This document shows positions 10,953 to 22,089 of a stretch of DNA of 64,000 nucleotides, piece after piece. Source of the DNA: Bryopsis sp. KO-2023 (Eukaryota; Chlorophyta; Ulvophyceae; Bryopsidales; Bryopsidaceae). The DNA lies in contig BSYQ01000013.1 of assembly GCA_030272585.1 (NCBI GenBank), forward strand, positions 1,116,001 through 1,180,000, read 5' to 3'. The position numbers and the translations under genes were made by a program. The first letter of the stretch is position 1; every line of letters starts with the position of its first letter. The notes beneath the pieces are model-generated. The model made no database searches. It was not told where the DNA came from and was given only the letters and a program-made list of their open reading frames with translations.

Positions 10953-11610
10953 AGGGGAATAGTTCCTTCCTTCTTTATTTTTCTAGAATACATGGGAAGT
11001 GAATGTCAATGTTTGACATTGTATTGGATATATCGAAACACATCCTTGTGTTTAGGTTGCAATGTTTTCAGTTGTTGATTGTGATATGCGTTTCTTGAAG
11101 TGTTAAGGTCTGTGACATCGTATCATCTTAAACAGGAGCTTGAAGAGTACTGAAGCCAGGAGTGTGGAGGAGTTTTTGAAGAGAAGATTATAAGAAAAGT
11201 CTTTTTTTTGTTGTTCCTATTGGTCTCCTTTTGTTTTTTGCACGAGGGGGGGGCGGGATGGGATGGGGATGTGTGGAACTGGAAAAGGGACTGAGAAAAG
11301 CTTTTTGGGGGGCTATGGAGAAATTCAATGGGGTTCAATGTGAACAAGAGTTGCAGGGAGGTTTTGACATTTTGAAAAAGGTGGTTAAACAAAAAAGATA
11401 AGGAAGAGGGAGGGAGGGGGGTGCATCCGTGATTTGCAGTTTTGTAGATACAAAATAAAATATAAACTAAAATAGACATTTTCCCGCATTTCGCGGGTAT
11501 TCATCAGAGTGAGAGCTGCAGTGGTCTTTCAGTTGTATTTTCTCTGCTTGAAATCTTGATTCTTGCTTACATAAAGACAAGGGGAAAAAATATGTTTGGC
11601 TCTACAAAAA

Positions 11611-12632
11611 CATAGACTGGTAGACTGTGTGTAAAAACTCAAATTGGTGTGTTCAAGAGTCTTGATATATCGATGTTGTTCATTCCCATTTTTCTTCCAT
11701 CAGGCACCGCTCATTCGTTGGATTGCAGCACGAGTCCAGACATAACGTTTTGGTTTTAAAACAAATTTAGGTTGAACTCATCCCTGGTTCTTTTCTTCCT
11801 TAACCACCACCCCACTTGAAGAAACTCGACAATAATTCAAAAACAATTCATTCTGAATGGAGCCTTTCAGCACAATAGAACACATGTCACATCATTCAAT
11901 AGAGACGCACAACGTTCACCCAGCGAGCACTCGACTAAATTAGGAAGACTCGTAAGATATGTACCTAAATGATTTCGGATGGACATAAAAATTTGCAGAC
12001 ATAAACTCACACATTATTAAATAATTCTCACAAAATTTCAGCTCCATCTGAAAACATTAACACTGTGAGGTAAGGTACGATTGGGCCGAAGGACCTAAAG
12101 ACTCGCTAAAGAGAAAAACTTGATTTTCTAAGATGAACGAACCTTACCTCACAGTGTTAATGTTTCAGATGGAGCTGAAATTTTGTGAGAATTATTTAAT
12201 AATGTGTGAGTTTATGTCTGCAAATTTTTATGTCCATCCGAAATCATTTAGGTACATATCTTACGAGTCTTCCTAATTTAGTCGAGTGCTCGCTGGGTGA
12301 ACGTTGTGCGTCTCTATTGAATGATGTGACATGTGTTCTATTGTGTTGAAAGGTTCCATTTAGAATGAACTGTTTTTGAATTATTGTCGAGTTTCTTCAG
12401 GGTGGAATCCCCACTTGGGATGGTGGCTCACGGAGAGGGTGGGGCACAAAAGACTCTTTTGAAAAGAGTTCAGCCCCAAACGAAAATGACATTTCGGGAC
12501 TCATGCTTCAGTCCAGCGAATGAGTGGTGCCTGATGGGAGAAAAATGGGTTTTGATCGATGGTGTTGATTCCCAACTTCATTGTCTTGAACAGACCAATT
12601 TGAGTTTTTACACATAGTCTACCAGTCTATAT
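11611..12632. repeat. Long foldback hairpin at the centre of the MULE-like element
   Basis: Inner arms 11817-12076 and 12141-12399 (about 260 bp each) are nearly perfect inverted copies around a 64-bp loop. Outer segments (about 11611-11760 and 12480-12632) also pair but with many differences and gaps. The hairpin centre (about 12109) lies close to the midpoint of the whole element (12086). No coding sequence is evident in the arms. Confidence 0.9.
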
Positions 12633-12642
12633 TTCCTGACTT

Positions 12643-12738
12643 TGCAGCACCGTCGATGAACCCCATGTCTTTCAGAAATGGAATCACTTATGCAACACCA
12701 TCGATGAACCCCATGTCTTTCAGAAATGGAATCACTTA
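12643..12738. repeat. 48-bp tandem duplication
   Basis: Two adjacent 48-bp units (12643-12690, 12691-12738), both ending GGAATCACTTA and differing at only a few bases near the start (TGCAGCACCGTCG versus TGCAACACCATCG). Confidence 0.9.
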
Positions 12739-14321
12739 GCCCAGTAACCAAAGCACATGGCAGTTGGGAGAAAGAAAACAAACTCTGAAACCAAGCTCCT
12801 GAAACCGACTGACGCTCGTTTATTCATTGAACTCCTGGATCCCCTTGAACCTGATCGTCAAGTTTCAAGGCTCAAGCAGAAACTTTCTGAGACACTCCAA
12901 TGCCAACGAGTCTTTTACAAATTCATCACTTTCACGCCTTTGGAATCTTAGGAATCTTTTCACGCCTTTGGCAACCGGGGGCGTAGATTGGCACGGTGTT
13001 GATGGACATCCTTGTTACCATGCCATTCACTGAAACAATGATTTGCTCTGATTTGTCAGACACCGTCTCACCAGCTGTATAGTGAACTTGCTCCAGGTCC
13101 ATGGTACTGAATGGAACGAATCTGGTATCCTACCACCCTTCAGACCGGGGTAAGATCAAAACGAAAAATAATTTAGGGGGAAAAAACAGAGACATGGTGT
13201 GTGCCGGAATCAAAGCAGAAATCGAGGGACTCAGCAAACAAATCACTTGTTTTCAAAACAATAGCACTCACCCCGATTGGGTCAATATGTATCCGTTTGT
13301 TCTGAATCTTTCAAAAAAAGTTCAGTGAAAGCTATATGGTTACAGCAGCCAAATGTGATGGCGTTAATCCATCCTTGAAAACAAAAAGACACTCCACTCG
13401 ATAAACGAAGATCTGAACTCATCGAACTCTTGCAATATTGTGAATGTCTTCTCCCATCTCTTCTTCCCCATAGTCTATACACAACAAATTCACAGCACTA
13501 TTCTGACTTCCCTGATACTCAAATGTATCCAGATGTTGGGCCCCCAACACCCCTCCAAAAAAATGAAGAAACTCTTTAAAAAAAATACGAATAAATATAT
13601 GTTCCAATAAGAAAAAATCCTCTCAAGCAATTTCAACATCGAGCTTTGGCAGGTTTACTCTTGAGACACTGGTTGCTTTATCATTTGCATCTATTCCTGA
13701 TTCGTTTTGTCGAGGCCCGCAATGTATTCAACAGAAGAAGAGAGACAAATGTCTACAAATTCTATGATAAAGGAAGCCTAAAATAAATGCCTGTGTGATA
13801 CATTTTCCAGTTGCACTCCACAGGTACTTGGTGCAAAAAAAAAAAACAACCTCAGCCCTACCTCATATCACCACCTCCAAGCTCCCTCACAGATGTCAAT
13901 CTCGCCAGTGCTAATCTTGATTGGCGTGTGTTTGCTTTCCACTCCAAGCTTCGCTTCCTGTTCCAAGCGAAATTTCGCTCCTGCTAGACCAACGAGAAGC
14001 TTTTTCAGTATGCGTTGTTCGAGCACACAGCGCAGACGGCGACACAACAAGATTCCGCTCCGGGCGTAGACGTCCTGACCCACGCTAATGGCGCGTGCGC
14101 ACCGATAGAAAAGACGAGCGGCGACGACGACGACGACGACGACGAATCGCCAGCCAGGGAAAACGAAAAGATCGCGAGGCGCAGCGCCAAGCGCCAGATA
14201 CGTGGAATTCGAACCAACTGTCTTTCTTTATCGTCAAGGTCACTTGTCGACGAGTTACTGGGCTGCTCTGGACGTCTTGCGGGTGATAGAACGGAAATGA
14301 AGCGCACGAAATTTTGACGAG
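12739..14321. other. Right interior of the MULE-like element, weak coding hints only
   Basis: No gene recognised. A minus-strand frame at 13868-14083 (71 codons, with KLLVGLAGAKFRLEQEAKLG) has coding-like composition and may be another captured fragment. A (GAC)n run lies at about 14127-14145. The rest is AT-rich with many stops. Confidence 0.3.
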
Positions 14322-14657
14322 ACGCACGCGGTCAGGAGCGAAGAAAGATCCTGAATATTGACTATCCAAAAGAGCGCACACATATCTCACCTTTTCGAAG
14401 TCTCCGCCATTGGTGCAAGCGAAAACGCTGGTTTGGAAGACAAAATAATACGCCCGTTTCTGGTGTCACGAGTTTCGAGCTCGGCGAGCATGCGTCCCGA
14501 GCTCGGGGTCTCGTCGTCGGTCGTGGGGAGGACGGTGCGACATGGGGACGATGCGTGCAGGTCTCACGCGAAGGGTTCATGTGAAGTGTACAATGACCAG
14601 GAAGTGGTATTTTTCGGGGTGTTCATTTGGACCAGGTTTTGGCGCAATCCATAACTC
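14322..14657 (-). repeat. Right terminal inverted repeat of the MULE-like element
   Basis: Inverted copy of 9514-9849; ends at CCATAACTC, followed by the GGCAGCAG target duplicate at 14658-14665. Confidence 0.92.
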
Positions 14658-14843
14658 GGCAGCAGCGCTGTCGCTCTTCTTGGGTATGTGGATGTTGCTG
14701 TTGCTGGCCGTAGCGCTTTCTTTTCTGATCCGAATGGAAAGCGACCCTATTCGAAACAGTTAATTTCTGTGCGCAGAAGTTTTGGCCGCCGCTGCACGGG
14801 ATGCTGTGCCCAGCTTATAAACGTGCGGTCTTTCCGCTGCGAT
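14658..14843 (+). repeat. Older repeat R1, right part with TATA-like box
   Basis: Continues the repeat interrupted at 9513. Matches inverted 22090-22245 and, after a break, inverted 20437-20475. It contains CTTATAAACG (TTATAAA at 14815-14821) shortly before an ATG at 14842. Since this box is kept in both copies, the repeat may carry a promoter; that is inference. Downstream frames to about 15200 show no recognisable domain. Confidence 0.8.
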
Positions 14844-15433
14844 GAAGCGAACGTTTCATCTGCTTAGGTCGTCGTCCATCCAAGGTCTTTTGGTGAAAAG
14901 GCAGCTGCAGCAGCCGCAACATTTTTTTCCAGGCGCAGGAGGCAAGCTGGCGGATCCGGTGGACGCAACAATGATGAGAGGTCTGCACCCCCTCCTGCTC
15001 CTCCCACTTCGCTTGCTGTCACTCTGTATCCTTTGTGGTTTTTGCTTAGGGATGCCCTCTTGCTACAAATTGTGTTGAAACAGTTGAGCAAAATTTCCTG
15101 TGAGAGAGAGTGGGAAAAGCCAACTCATGGTTGTACATTAGTGGGACTGGCAGTCTGTAGTTGGGTTCGATTCCCTCCCGCTGTTCAAGTGTTTATGTCA
15201 CAGCATCATATTAGTTTTGCAGTATGATGCTTTTTTTTATAACATGATGAAATATGATTTTATTGAAAGTAACAATGTTTGAATCAAAGAAATCTTACAG
15301 AATTGGTCAAGATTGTCCACAAGCACCTTAACTGGTAATAAACTCAATATACTGCCCAAAACTGATGGTCAAGAAAAAAATCCTCTTCTACCTCTGATTT
15401 CCTACCAACCGATACATCACGTGGGGTTATTCT
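14844..15433. other. No clear gene; weak tRNA-like B box
   Basis: A short plus frame starts at 14842 but has no known domain. GGGTTCGATTCC near 15165 resembles a tRNA B box, yet I could not fold a full tRNA around it. The rest, to the end of the MULE gene, shows nothing. Confidence 0.3.
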
Positions 15434-18400
15434 TTAATAATCGAATAGTCCATCGCTTTCGTAACTACGATCCTCACAAGCTTTAATAAATAATTCGACT
15501 TTCTTTATAAGATGATCACGGCATGTCATGAATGAATCAACTAGACTGTCTCCCCCCATCGCTTTTAGATTTGAAAAATGTTCTTTTTTTATTTCTTTTA
15601 TGGCATCTAATACAAAGCGCCCGTTCTCAATAGGATCTTCTTCGATATCGTTCTCTACTTTGGCTAATGCAGCATCCACAACTTCATCTATATTCGAAGC
15701 TTTAAATAAGCCATCTTTTCTACTATAATAGTGACTGCATACAAAAGAGCTGACAATGATTGCCGTTGTTTCATTTTCTATATCTCTAACTCTTGTGCTG
15801 TTGTCTTCATCATCAGATAAATCAGCCATGAAATCCTCCATGAGACTTCGTTTCCTGATTACTCTGGGAGGTGCAACATCAACCGTGTCCACACCAACTG
15901 AATTGCACAAATCAGTTGGGGGAAGTGAGTTGGCCGGTGATGAGATGGGCAGGGGAGGTGCAGCAAGAACATCATCCATATCCAAACCAACAAGATCGCA
16001 CAAATCAGGTAAGGGAAGGCAGTCGGTCGTCGGAAAGATCTGAACAAAAAACGAGTAGAACAATAACTCGTTTAGGAAGTAGCACACCGAGGAAGTAGCA
16101 CACCGCCACAAGGTGAATGATGACAATAACCAGCCTATAGCAGCAGCAATCAACTCATACAAAAGAGAGAACAGAAAAGGAAATTAAAACAGGAAATTTA
16201 AATCATGAAAAAAAGTGATTCAATATGTAGGTCTGAAGCTTCATGGAGAACTAAGGAATGCATCTTAAAATATTTGTAATACTCTGTTGAGAATAGTTTA
16301 CCGTTAGATCGAACCCAGTTGAAGAGGGAGCACCAGCACCAGTATCATGGTCAGCTTGAGAACAATGAAGTGGAGGAGGGGGAGTAGTCCCACCACCAGC
16401 AGCAGCAAACAAAGGAGGAGCAGCAGCAGTCCCACCACCAGCAGCAGCAAACAAAGGAGGAGCAGCAGCAGTCCCACCACCAGCAGCAGCAGCAAACAAA
16501 GGAGGAGCAGCAGCAGTCCCACCACCAGCAGCAGCAAACAAAGGAGGAGCAGCAGCAGTCCCACCACCAGCAGCAGCAAACAAAGGAGGAGCAGCAGCAG
16601 TCCCACCACCAGCAGCAGCAAACGAAGGAGGAGCAGCAGTCCCACCACCAGCAGCAGCAAACAAAGGTGGAGCAGCAGTCCCACCACCAGCAGTACCAAG
16701 TACTCTATCATCTACCCCATCAATTTTCAAGGGCATAGAGGGTATTACCTCACTGACCAATTTAAGAAATCTTGTCAAGTCCACTGTTCCCTCCCTAATT
16801 GCGTCAAAGTGTTTTTTCAAACGATCATTCATACCACGATATTTTTTCCTTTGGTATGGTACGATACCTTGCACCATTATTTGACTCAGTTTTGTAACAG
16901 TAGCCCCGTCTTCTCGCTTGAGCTCTTGAATGAGCTTGAAGATATTTGGATGATGCACCACCAAAAGTCGATTCAATTTAGAGTGGAATCCTTCAACATT
17001 ATTTGTAGTCCTCAATCCTAGTTGATCGAACACATTCCACATCTGAGGTGGATATGGTCCTCTTATCCATTGTCGCTTCACGTAAGCAACCAGCCCAACT
17101 AAATTTCTATGAAGTCCTCTATTTTCTACACCCAAATCTTGTATTTTTCGCTCAATAATGCCCATTGCGTCATCCAAGTCTGCCAACCGCACAAAGGGCA
17201 ATGCAAGAATCATACGACACCATGATCTAATTTTTTGACTCTTGACGTATGGTTGCTGCAAACTGAAGTGTTGTATTTTCCTGTACACTGAGCCCAGTGG
17301 AAATAGCAACCACGGTGTCTTATGTTCGGAAACATATCTCGAATTATTGCGAAAATAGCGTTCTCAAAATCGGTCAGGATTTCCGTTGGAGAAAAAATCA
17401 GTCCGAGAGAACTCGTCGCTTCGACAATAATTTCAAACATAATTCTATATAATTTAGTTGATTTGCCAGTGAGTAATACATAAATAAGAGGGAGGACATG
17501 CCCTCGAACTACACCGTGCAAAGTGTACAATTGCACAAAACTTGATGGTGCAGCCTTAAACGTGCCGTCCATTAAAATAGTATCCGTTGAACACGCGAGT
17601 TTCAACGTTTTTTTCCTCGAGAACACGATAACCCTGTCCTTCCCGACAACCTTATCCCCGACAAGGAACTGTTTCCCATCGGTGGTTTCCACCCACTCGC
17701 CCCGTAACTTCAAATCCCCTAACGTTTTGGGGTTATCGGGAAATTTCCGTGCACGTCGTGCGTAAAGTCGATTTTTTATAGTCATATAGGGAGTAATATT
17801 TTCTTTTACCCCTTTCAGTCCACTTGCGACGTTTGCCATCCGTCGATATAAACTAGGGACGGTGTCTCCCGCGGTTTCGCACTCACGAATTAATTTTTCT
17901 TCCAACGCCAACGCTTTGATCTTATCCGGATTCGGAACACAAGAATGTGGTCGCTCGGATAGAAGGATACCATTACCCTTCGTCACGATCCCACCTGTGC
18001 ACTTGTTTTTGTGATATTGCATACAACGCCAAGAAATCTTGTCTCCCCTAGTGACCCGGTTTTTGGAGTAAGCGTTTCCGTTCTTAATATCCAAAATACG
18101 GTAAGTGTTCCTCTTCCCGTTAACTACCAAAAAACGATTGTTGTCAAGCCACTCTAACGTCCTATCATTCCTATTCTTTCCCGCCCCTCCCATTTCAGTT
18201 GCGTTTCTACCGCCCACCAGATTTTCTGTGGCCCTAACAAACTCAGCCCCTCCCTCGCTTACGTTTCTACCGCCCACCAGATTTTCTGTGGCCCTAACAA
18301 GCTCAGCCCCTCCCTCGATTACGTTTTTACCGCCAACCAGATTTTCTGTGGCCCTAACAAGCTCAGCCCCTCCCTCGATTACGTTTTTACCGCCCACCAG

Positions 18401-19404
18401 ATTTTCTGTGGCCCTAACAAGCTCAGCCCCATCCACACAAAAATTAATATTCTTCGTATTGCCCACTCCTGAAGAATATTCCCCCACATTTCTCAACCCC
18501 CGATCAATTCCCCCGAGAACATTTACCACACCTGGATGAGTCATGTTCCTCTTCGATACAAGCGGGACGTAGTGGTTGTGGCAAAGAGATGTTGAGAGAT
18601 CAGAAGTGCCAAAAACTGTTGACATTATTTTGAATGGTGGCAAGCTTGATACCACCCCCCTCCCACACCATGTTCGAGCGTAGGGGCCTTGAAAATCAGA
18701 GGGCATGACAAGTTGTATGGGACGCCTACAGAAAATAAATCAATCAAGATTCCACTTCAAAACATCAGTAGTATAACAAACGAAAGACAGTCTGAAACGG
18801 TTATCTTCAAGGGCGAAAGGACAGGTGGTGGCGGTAGTGTTCCCCACACATTTCCCAGGCTGCTGGATATTATGGCTGCAGTGCTTGTCAATGTCGGCAG
18901 AAGAAATTTACAAGTTCTTATTCTTTTTAAGAATTTGTTGACTCTCAACAAAAAAAAATCAGCTGGTCAGGTGAAGAGGAGCAAGCTGTTTTATTTATTT
19001 ACTATTTTTTTTTCACGCTCAGAAGTGGTGCTGAGTATTACAGTGGCAGCACTGATGACTCACCGTATGGCTGCTGAAGTAACTAATATCTCAAAGATAT
19101 CAGTGTATCTTCCATTCGTTACTTTTGTGTATTCTTCTATTTTATCAACCATGTAGCCGCTCTCCTGAAAGTTTTCCAACACTTGCATGTAATAAGTGCG
19201 ATGCTTCACCAATTCATCAACCATCAATCTCCTCAAATCTCTGTGGAATTCTTGACATCCCCCTAGTAATAAGCTCACGGAGCGGAAGAAGCAATTTCCG
19301 TCCCCCGCTGCGGCAAGGGGTAGGTCATTACTTCCTGGAAAGAAGGACTCTAGTACGACCCTAGCGTGATCGTCGATCGGGGCAGTGCCACAAAATACCT
19401 CCCC
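15434..19404 (-). CDS. OTU-FLYWCH-MULE transposase gene, one frameshift
   Basis: Minus-strand gene of a Mutator-like transposon. The exon 19064-19404 holds the start of an OTU cysteine-protease domain with DGNCFFR (catalytic Asp and Cys). A 338-bp intron (GTGAGT...CTGTAG, 18726-19063) joins it in phase to an exon starting at 18725 that carries the OTU His motif NHYVPLV. Four 20-residue repeats and a FLYWCH zinc finger follow (FLVVNGK, SWRCMQYHKNKCTGG, RPHSC). The MULE core shows LMDGTFKAAP, LTDFENAIF and NVEGFHSKLN for its D-D-E acids. Near 17290, after GCYFHWAQ, the frame shifts by one base: sequencing error or real inactivation. A Gly/Ala/Pro-rich stretch, an intron (about 16041-16301) and a C-terminal exon to 15434 complete it. 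A possible first exon lies at 19519-19713 (MAHPRVLELIDQ). The transposon ends were not found. Confidence 0.88.
16378..16692. repeat. GGGTAAAPPLFAA-coding tandem repeats
   Basis: Seven or eight copies of a 36-45 bp unit inside the transposase gene, coding a Gly/Ala/Pro-rich linker; the unit varies in length by whole GCA codons. Confidence 0.9.
18191..18430. repeat. Four exact-length 60-bp tandem repeats
   Basis: Four 60-bp copies with a few substitutions, in frame, each coding 20 residues containing ATENLVGG(K/R)N. They lie between the OTU and FLYWCH parts of the transposase. Confidence 0.93.
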
Positions 19405-19713
19405 CTGATAAAATATAATGGAAGTTAGATTTTTAACATTAATGATGCCAGTAGGGGGTGAAGAAACAACAATTCTACCGGGTGGTGCTTTAAAAAAAAC
19501 ATATATAGAGAGATTTGATCAGAAAAAAAATCTGCACATTTTCAAGATCTTAATTCTTTCTGCAACACTTCTGTTATTCAGATGTCTAGCACATCTTCGT
19601 GTCTTGATAATAGAAGTGTTTTCTTGCAGGTGGGTGAAAAAAGCATAGATAATAACCGTAAGAATAACCATGCACACTTGATCAATGAGCTCCAGAACTC
19701 GCGGATGTGCCAT

Positions 19714-20149
19714 GCTCGACTGTTACTATAATAAGCGCTTGTCCACAGGAGCGACCGTCGACGGTGTGAGTTAACGTCGAGTTCCGATGTTGCGAAGTGG
19801 TGGACGTAAGGGATGGCGGCTTGTAAGACATGAGACGGAATGCTAGATGGATGTAATAATTAGTAATCGTTGATTACAGGCTGTATTCATGCTATATTTT
19901 ACAACAAACATGGAAAAGGGGATAATGGAGGGGGGAGACACACAACAATTATGCAAGTACAACAACAATGACAGCGAACATTAGTACAACCCAAATCCAT
20001 ACCACATAAACAAAACACTTATCCACCATCAGCAAAAAACCCAAGTAACCAAGCTACCCCCACCTTCCCCACCAATTCTGACCCTTATTTCCCCTTCCAC
20101 AAAAGAACAATACAAAGGATCTCCCCTGCACTCCTAATCCTCATCCAGA
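19714..20149. other. No gene seen between transposase and DDT-region fragments
   Basis: AT-rich upstream flank of the MULE gene, then a CA/C-rich stretch. One hint of a minus-strand terminal exon is seen at about 20135-20170, where AG is followed by codons for FEDGFAALDED and a stop. Confidence 0.35.
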
Positions 20150-20436
20150 GCAGCAAAGCCGTCCTCAAAACTAGATGCCAATCCTTTATTTATTTAAATT
20201 TTCTTGCCATTTTTCAATATGGCTTCGGTCAAGAATTCGGACCCTTCTTCAAGAGCATCGAAAGCACCCTGAACCTGAGCTGGTGGGGGAAACAAGGGCT
20301 TCGATACAGCCATCCACATCCTCATCCTTCATTCCCACAGCATTTAATGTGCTGTCCAAGCCTTTGGGTGGGACTCTGGACATGTTGAAATCCACTTTGG
20401 GTTGTGTCTCCTAACTCAGCAACTGTAGCTCCTCGC
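20150..20436 (-). pseudogene. Unassigned exon-like fragments
   Basis: Minus strand. One segment encodes FNMSRVPPKGLDSTLNAVGM followed by KDEDVDGCIEALV. After a CTCAG acceptor another encodes QGAFDALEEGSEFLTEAILK. They read as coding sequence, but I do not recognise the family and cannot join them into one frame. They follow the TATA-containing piece of repeat R2 in the same orientation, so they could be transcribed from it; that is inference. Confidence 0.35.
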
Positions 20437-20475
20437 AGCGGAAAGACCGCACGTTTATAAGCTGGGCACAGCAGC
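20437..20475 (-). repeat. Repeat R2, detached TATA-containing piece
   Basis: Inverted match to 14805-14843 (AAGACCGCACGTTTATAAGC). It is about 1.6 kb from the main R2 block at 22090-22404; in R1 the same two pieces are adjacent. Confidence 0.8.
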
Positions 20476-20601
20476 ACTGTACAATAAACGAACACCATCA
20501 ATTCCAACATATTATCCAGGATCGAAACACCCCCATAGTGGGGGACATGCTTCCAAGCTGAGCGTTTTTTGTTTTTTTTCCTTCACTGTTTTTGAACGGA
20601 C

Positions 20602-21981
20602 CTAGGTGACCACCAGATAGTGGGATTCTTCCATATTGGCCTGGATCAAGCGGATGAGCCCTATATGAATGTTGGACAGCATTTCAGATGCCTGGCCCTT
20701 GAATAAAGCTTCGATCAGTTCATCCACAGTGAACGCATCCACCCCGAGGATATCCCGGAACGAATGCACGAAACTCCAAGCCATCAACAAATCGCCCCCC
20801 ATCTGTTTCACATTCAAAAATAATAATAATAGTAAATAAATCAATAAATAAATAAATCACCTCGTCGTGGTCGACCTTCGTTGGACAAGTTTGTCTAATG
20901 TCATGCTTTTTTTTCTTAATTTCTTAAATTAGTTTCTATTTCTTCTTGGGGGGGAAAGAAAAAAAAAGGGGGGGGGTCGAGTCATAGATAGACCATAACA
21001 GTGGGAACTTAAATTTGAAAATATGAAATCAAATACTTCAAATTAAACGACAAAAACTATGCTGTTCAAACAGTGCTTGAAAAGAAATACAAAAGGACTC
21101 CATTTTTTTATATATAAGCAACTGCTAAACAAATCAAAATTGAAATTTTCTATTTTTTAGTTTTTAGTTTTGAGGAGACCCCTACCTCATCGCCCATTTT
21201 GGGGAATGCTTCTTGAAGCTGGAGAGAAGGTGGCGGAAATTCTGGCCTGACTGCGTGCCGACCAAATTCTTCGGGCCCGTCTGTGTCGGAGCCATAGTCC
21301 TGAGCTCTTTCTGCCTCGGCAATCCTTTCCCATTCCAGCTCCAAATCATCCGGGGGGGCCGGCATCCATTTGTTTCTGGAGCTCCTTTTGGGCAGCCTTC
21401 AATTTAGCGGCCAAAGCTTTCTGGAGCCCCGATTCCCTGCCGGAAAAAAGCATGATGAAGGCATTGATGGAGCGTAAAATGAAGGGGGACATTTTCAGGG
21501 CAAGAAGAGGGATTCGGGTGGTGGCTTTCTCACAAGACAATGGGGCAAAACGACATCTATCGAAAAACAAAATATAAATAATAGGACTCGTTCAAGAAAA
21601 TTTCGGGGTGATTATTTCTCTGCCCTTTTATCTCCCCCGGGCAGTGTTCTTGCCATACTTATGATTGGCTCCAACTCAAAATCCCCCAATCAGCCAAAAA
21701 CTGTATAAAGGAAAGAAACATTCAACCATATGAAGGAACAGAAGAAGAAAATGAAGTTGAATATGGGAATATATTAATTCACCTTCGTTGTCCCTCTTGC
21801 TGCCTCTTTCGTTCCTCGGCCCTCCGTCCTTATCTTTTTCTTTTTCCAGACGCTTCTGTTCTCGGTCATGTGGCTGCCTCAACCACTCTTCTTCGCGCTG
21901 CTTTCGTTTCAATTCTTTTTCCCTTTCTTTTTCTCCCTCCTCCAATTTCTTTTTTTGTTCCCGCTCGATTCTCTCGCGTTC
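20602..21981 (-). pseudogene. DDT-domain protein gene fragment, frameshifted
   Basis: Three minus-strand exons with good splice sites. 21783-21981 is a highly charged Glu/Lys/Arg coiled coil (EREQKKKLEEGEKEREKELK). 21186-21436 starts at ESGLQKALAAKLKA and is broken at a seven-base C run (G run at about 21353-21359), where one base fewer would keep the frame through DDLELEWERIAEAERAQDYG. The last, starting at 20802, has GDLLMAWSFVHSFRDILG, FTVDELIEAL and NIHIGLIRLI, the pattern of a DDT domain as found in chromatin-remodelling proteins. No ATG exon and no later domain are visible. The block splits repeat R2, so a captured or inserted gene fragment is more likely than a working gene. Confidence 0.65.
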
Positions 21982-22089
21982 CTGTCCAAATATCAACAAT
22001 CCCAACATCGACAAAATGAAAAAAAAAAAAACAGGAGACGAGGCAGCTGTTTAATTTTTCAGTTCAGGTGGGCAATATTTCCTTCGAGA

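Larger units (their letters stand above)
9514..14657. mobile_element. Non-autonomous MULE-like DNA transposon with 336-bp TIRs
   Basis: Long terminal inverted repeats of equal length (9514-9849 and 14322-14657) appear identical along the stretches I compared, and begin with GAGTTATGGATTGCGCC. They are flanked by direct copies of GGCAGCAG (9506-9513, 14658-14665). Sequence on either side joins into a repeat that is found uninterrupted at 22.1-22.4 kb, which supports the ends. Long TIRs with an 8-9 bp target duplication are typical of Mutator-like elements. No transposase is visible inside, so it would need one in trans, perhaps the MULE at 15.4-19.4 kb; that link is inference, since I could not match their ends. 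The interior holds exon-like pieces and a long hairpin. Confidence 0.85.

Noticed and set aside
15120..15200. tRNA gene
   Set aside because: Only a B-box-like GGGTTCGATTCC; no acceptor or anticodon stem could be formed.
16304..17021. Leu- or Ser-rich frames of 135 and 224 codons
   Set aside because: Other-frame readings of the 36-45 bp repeat inside the MULE gene.
18191..18430. CRISPR-like array
   Set aside because: Four 60-bp copies without spacers, in frame within a transposase, in a eukaryotic genome.
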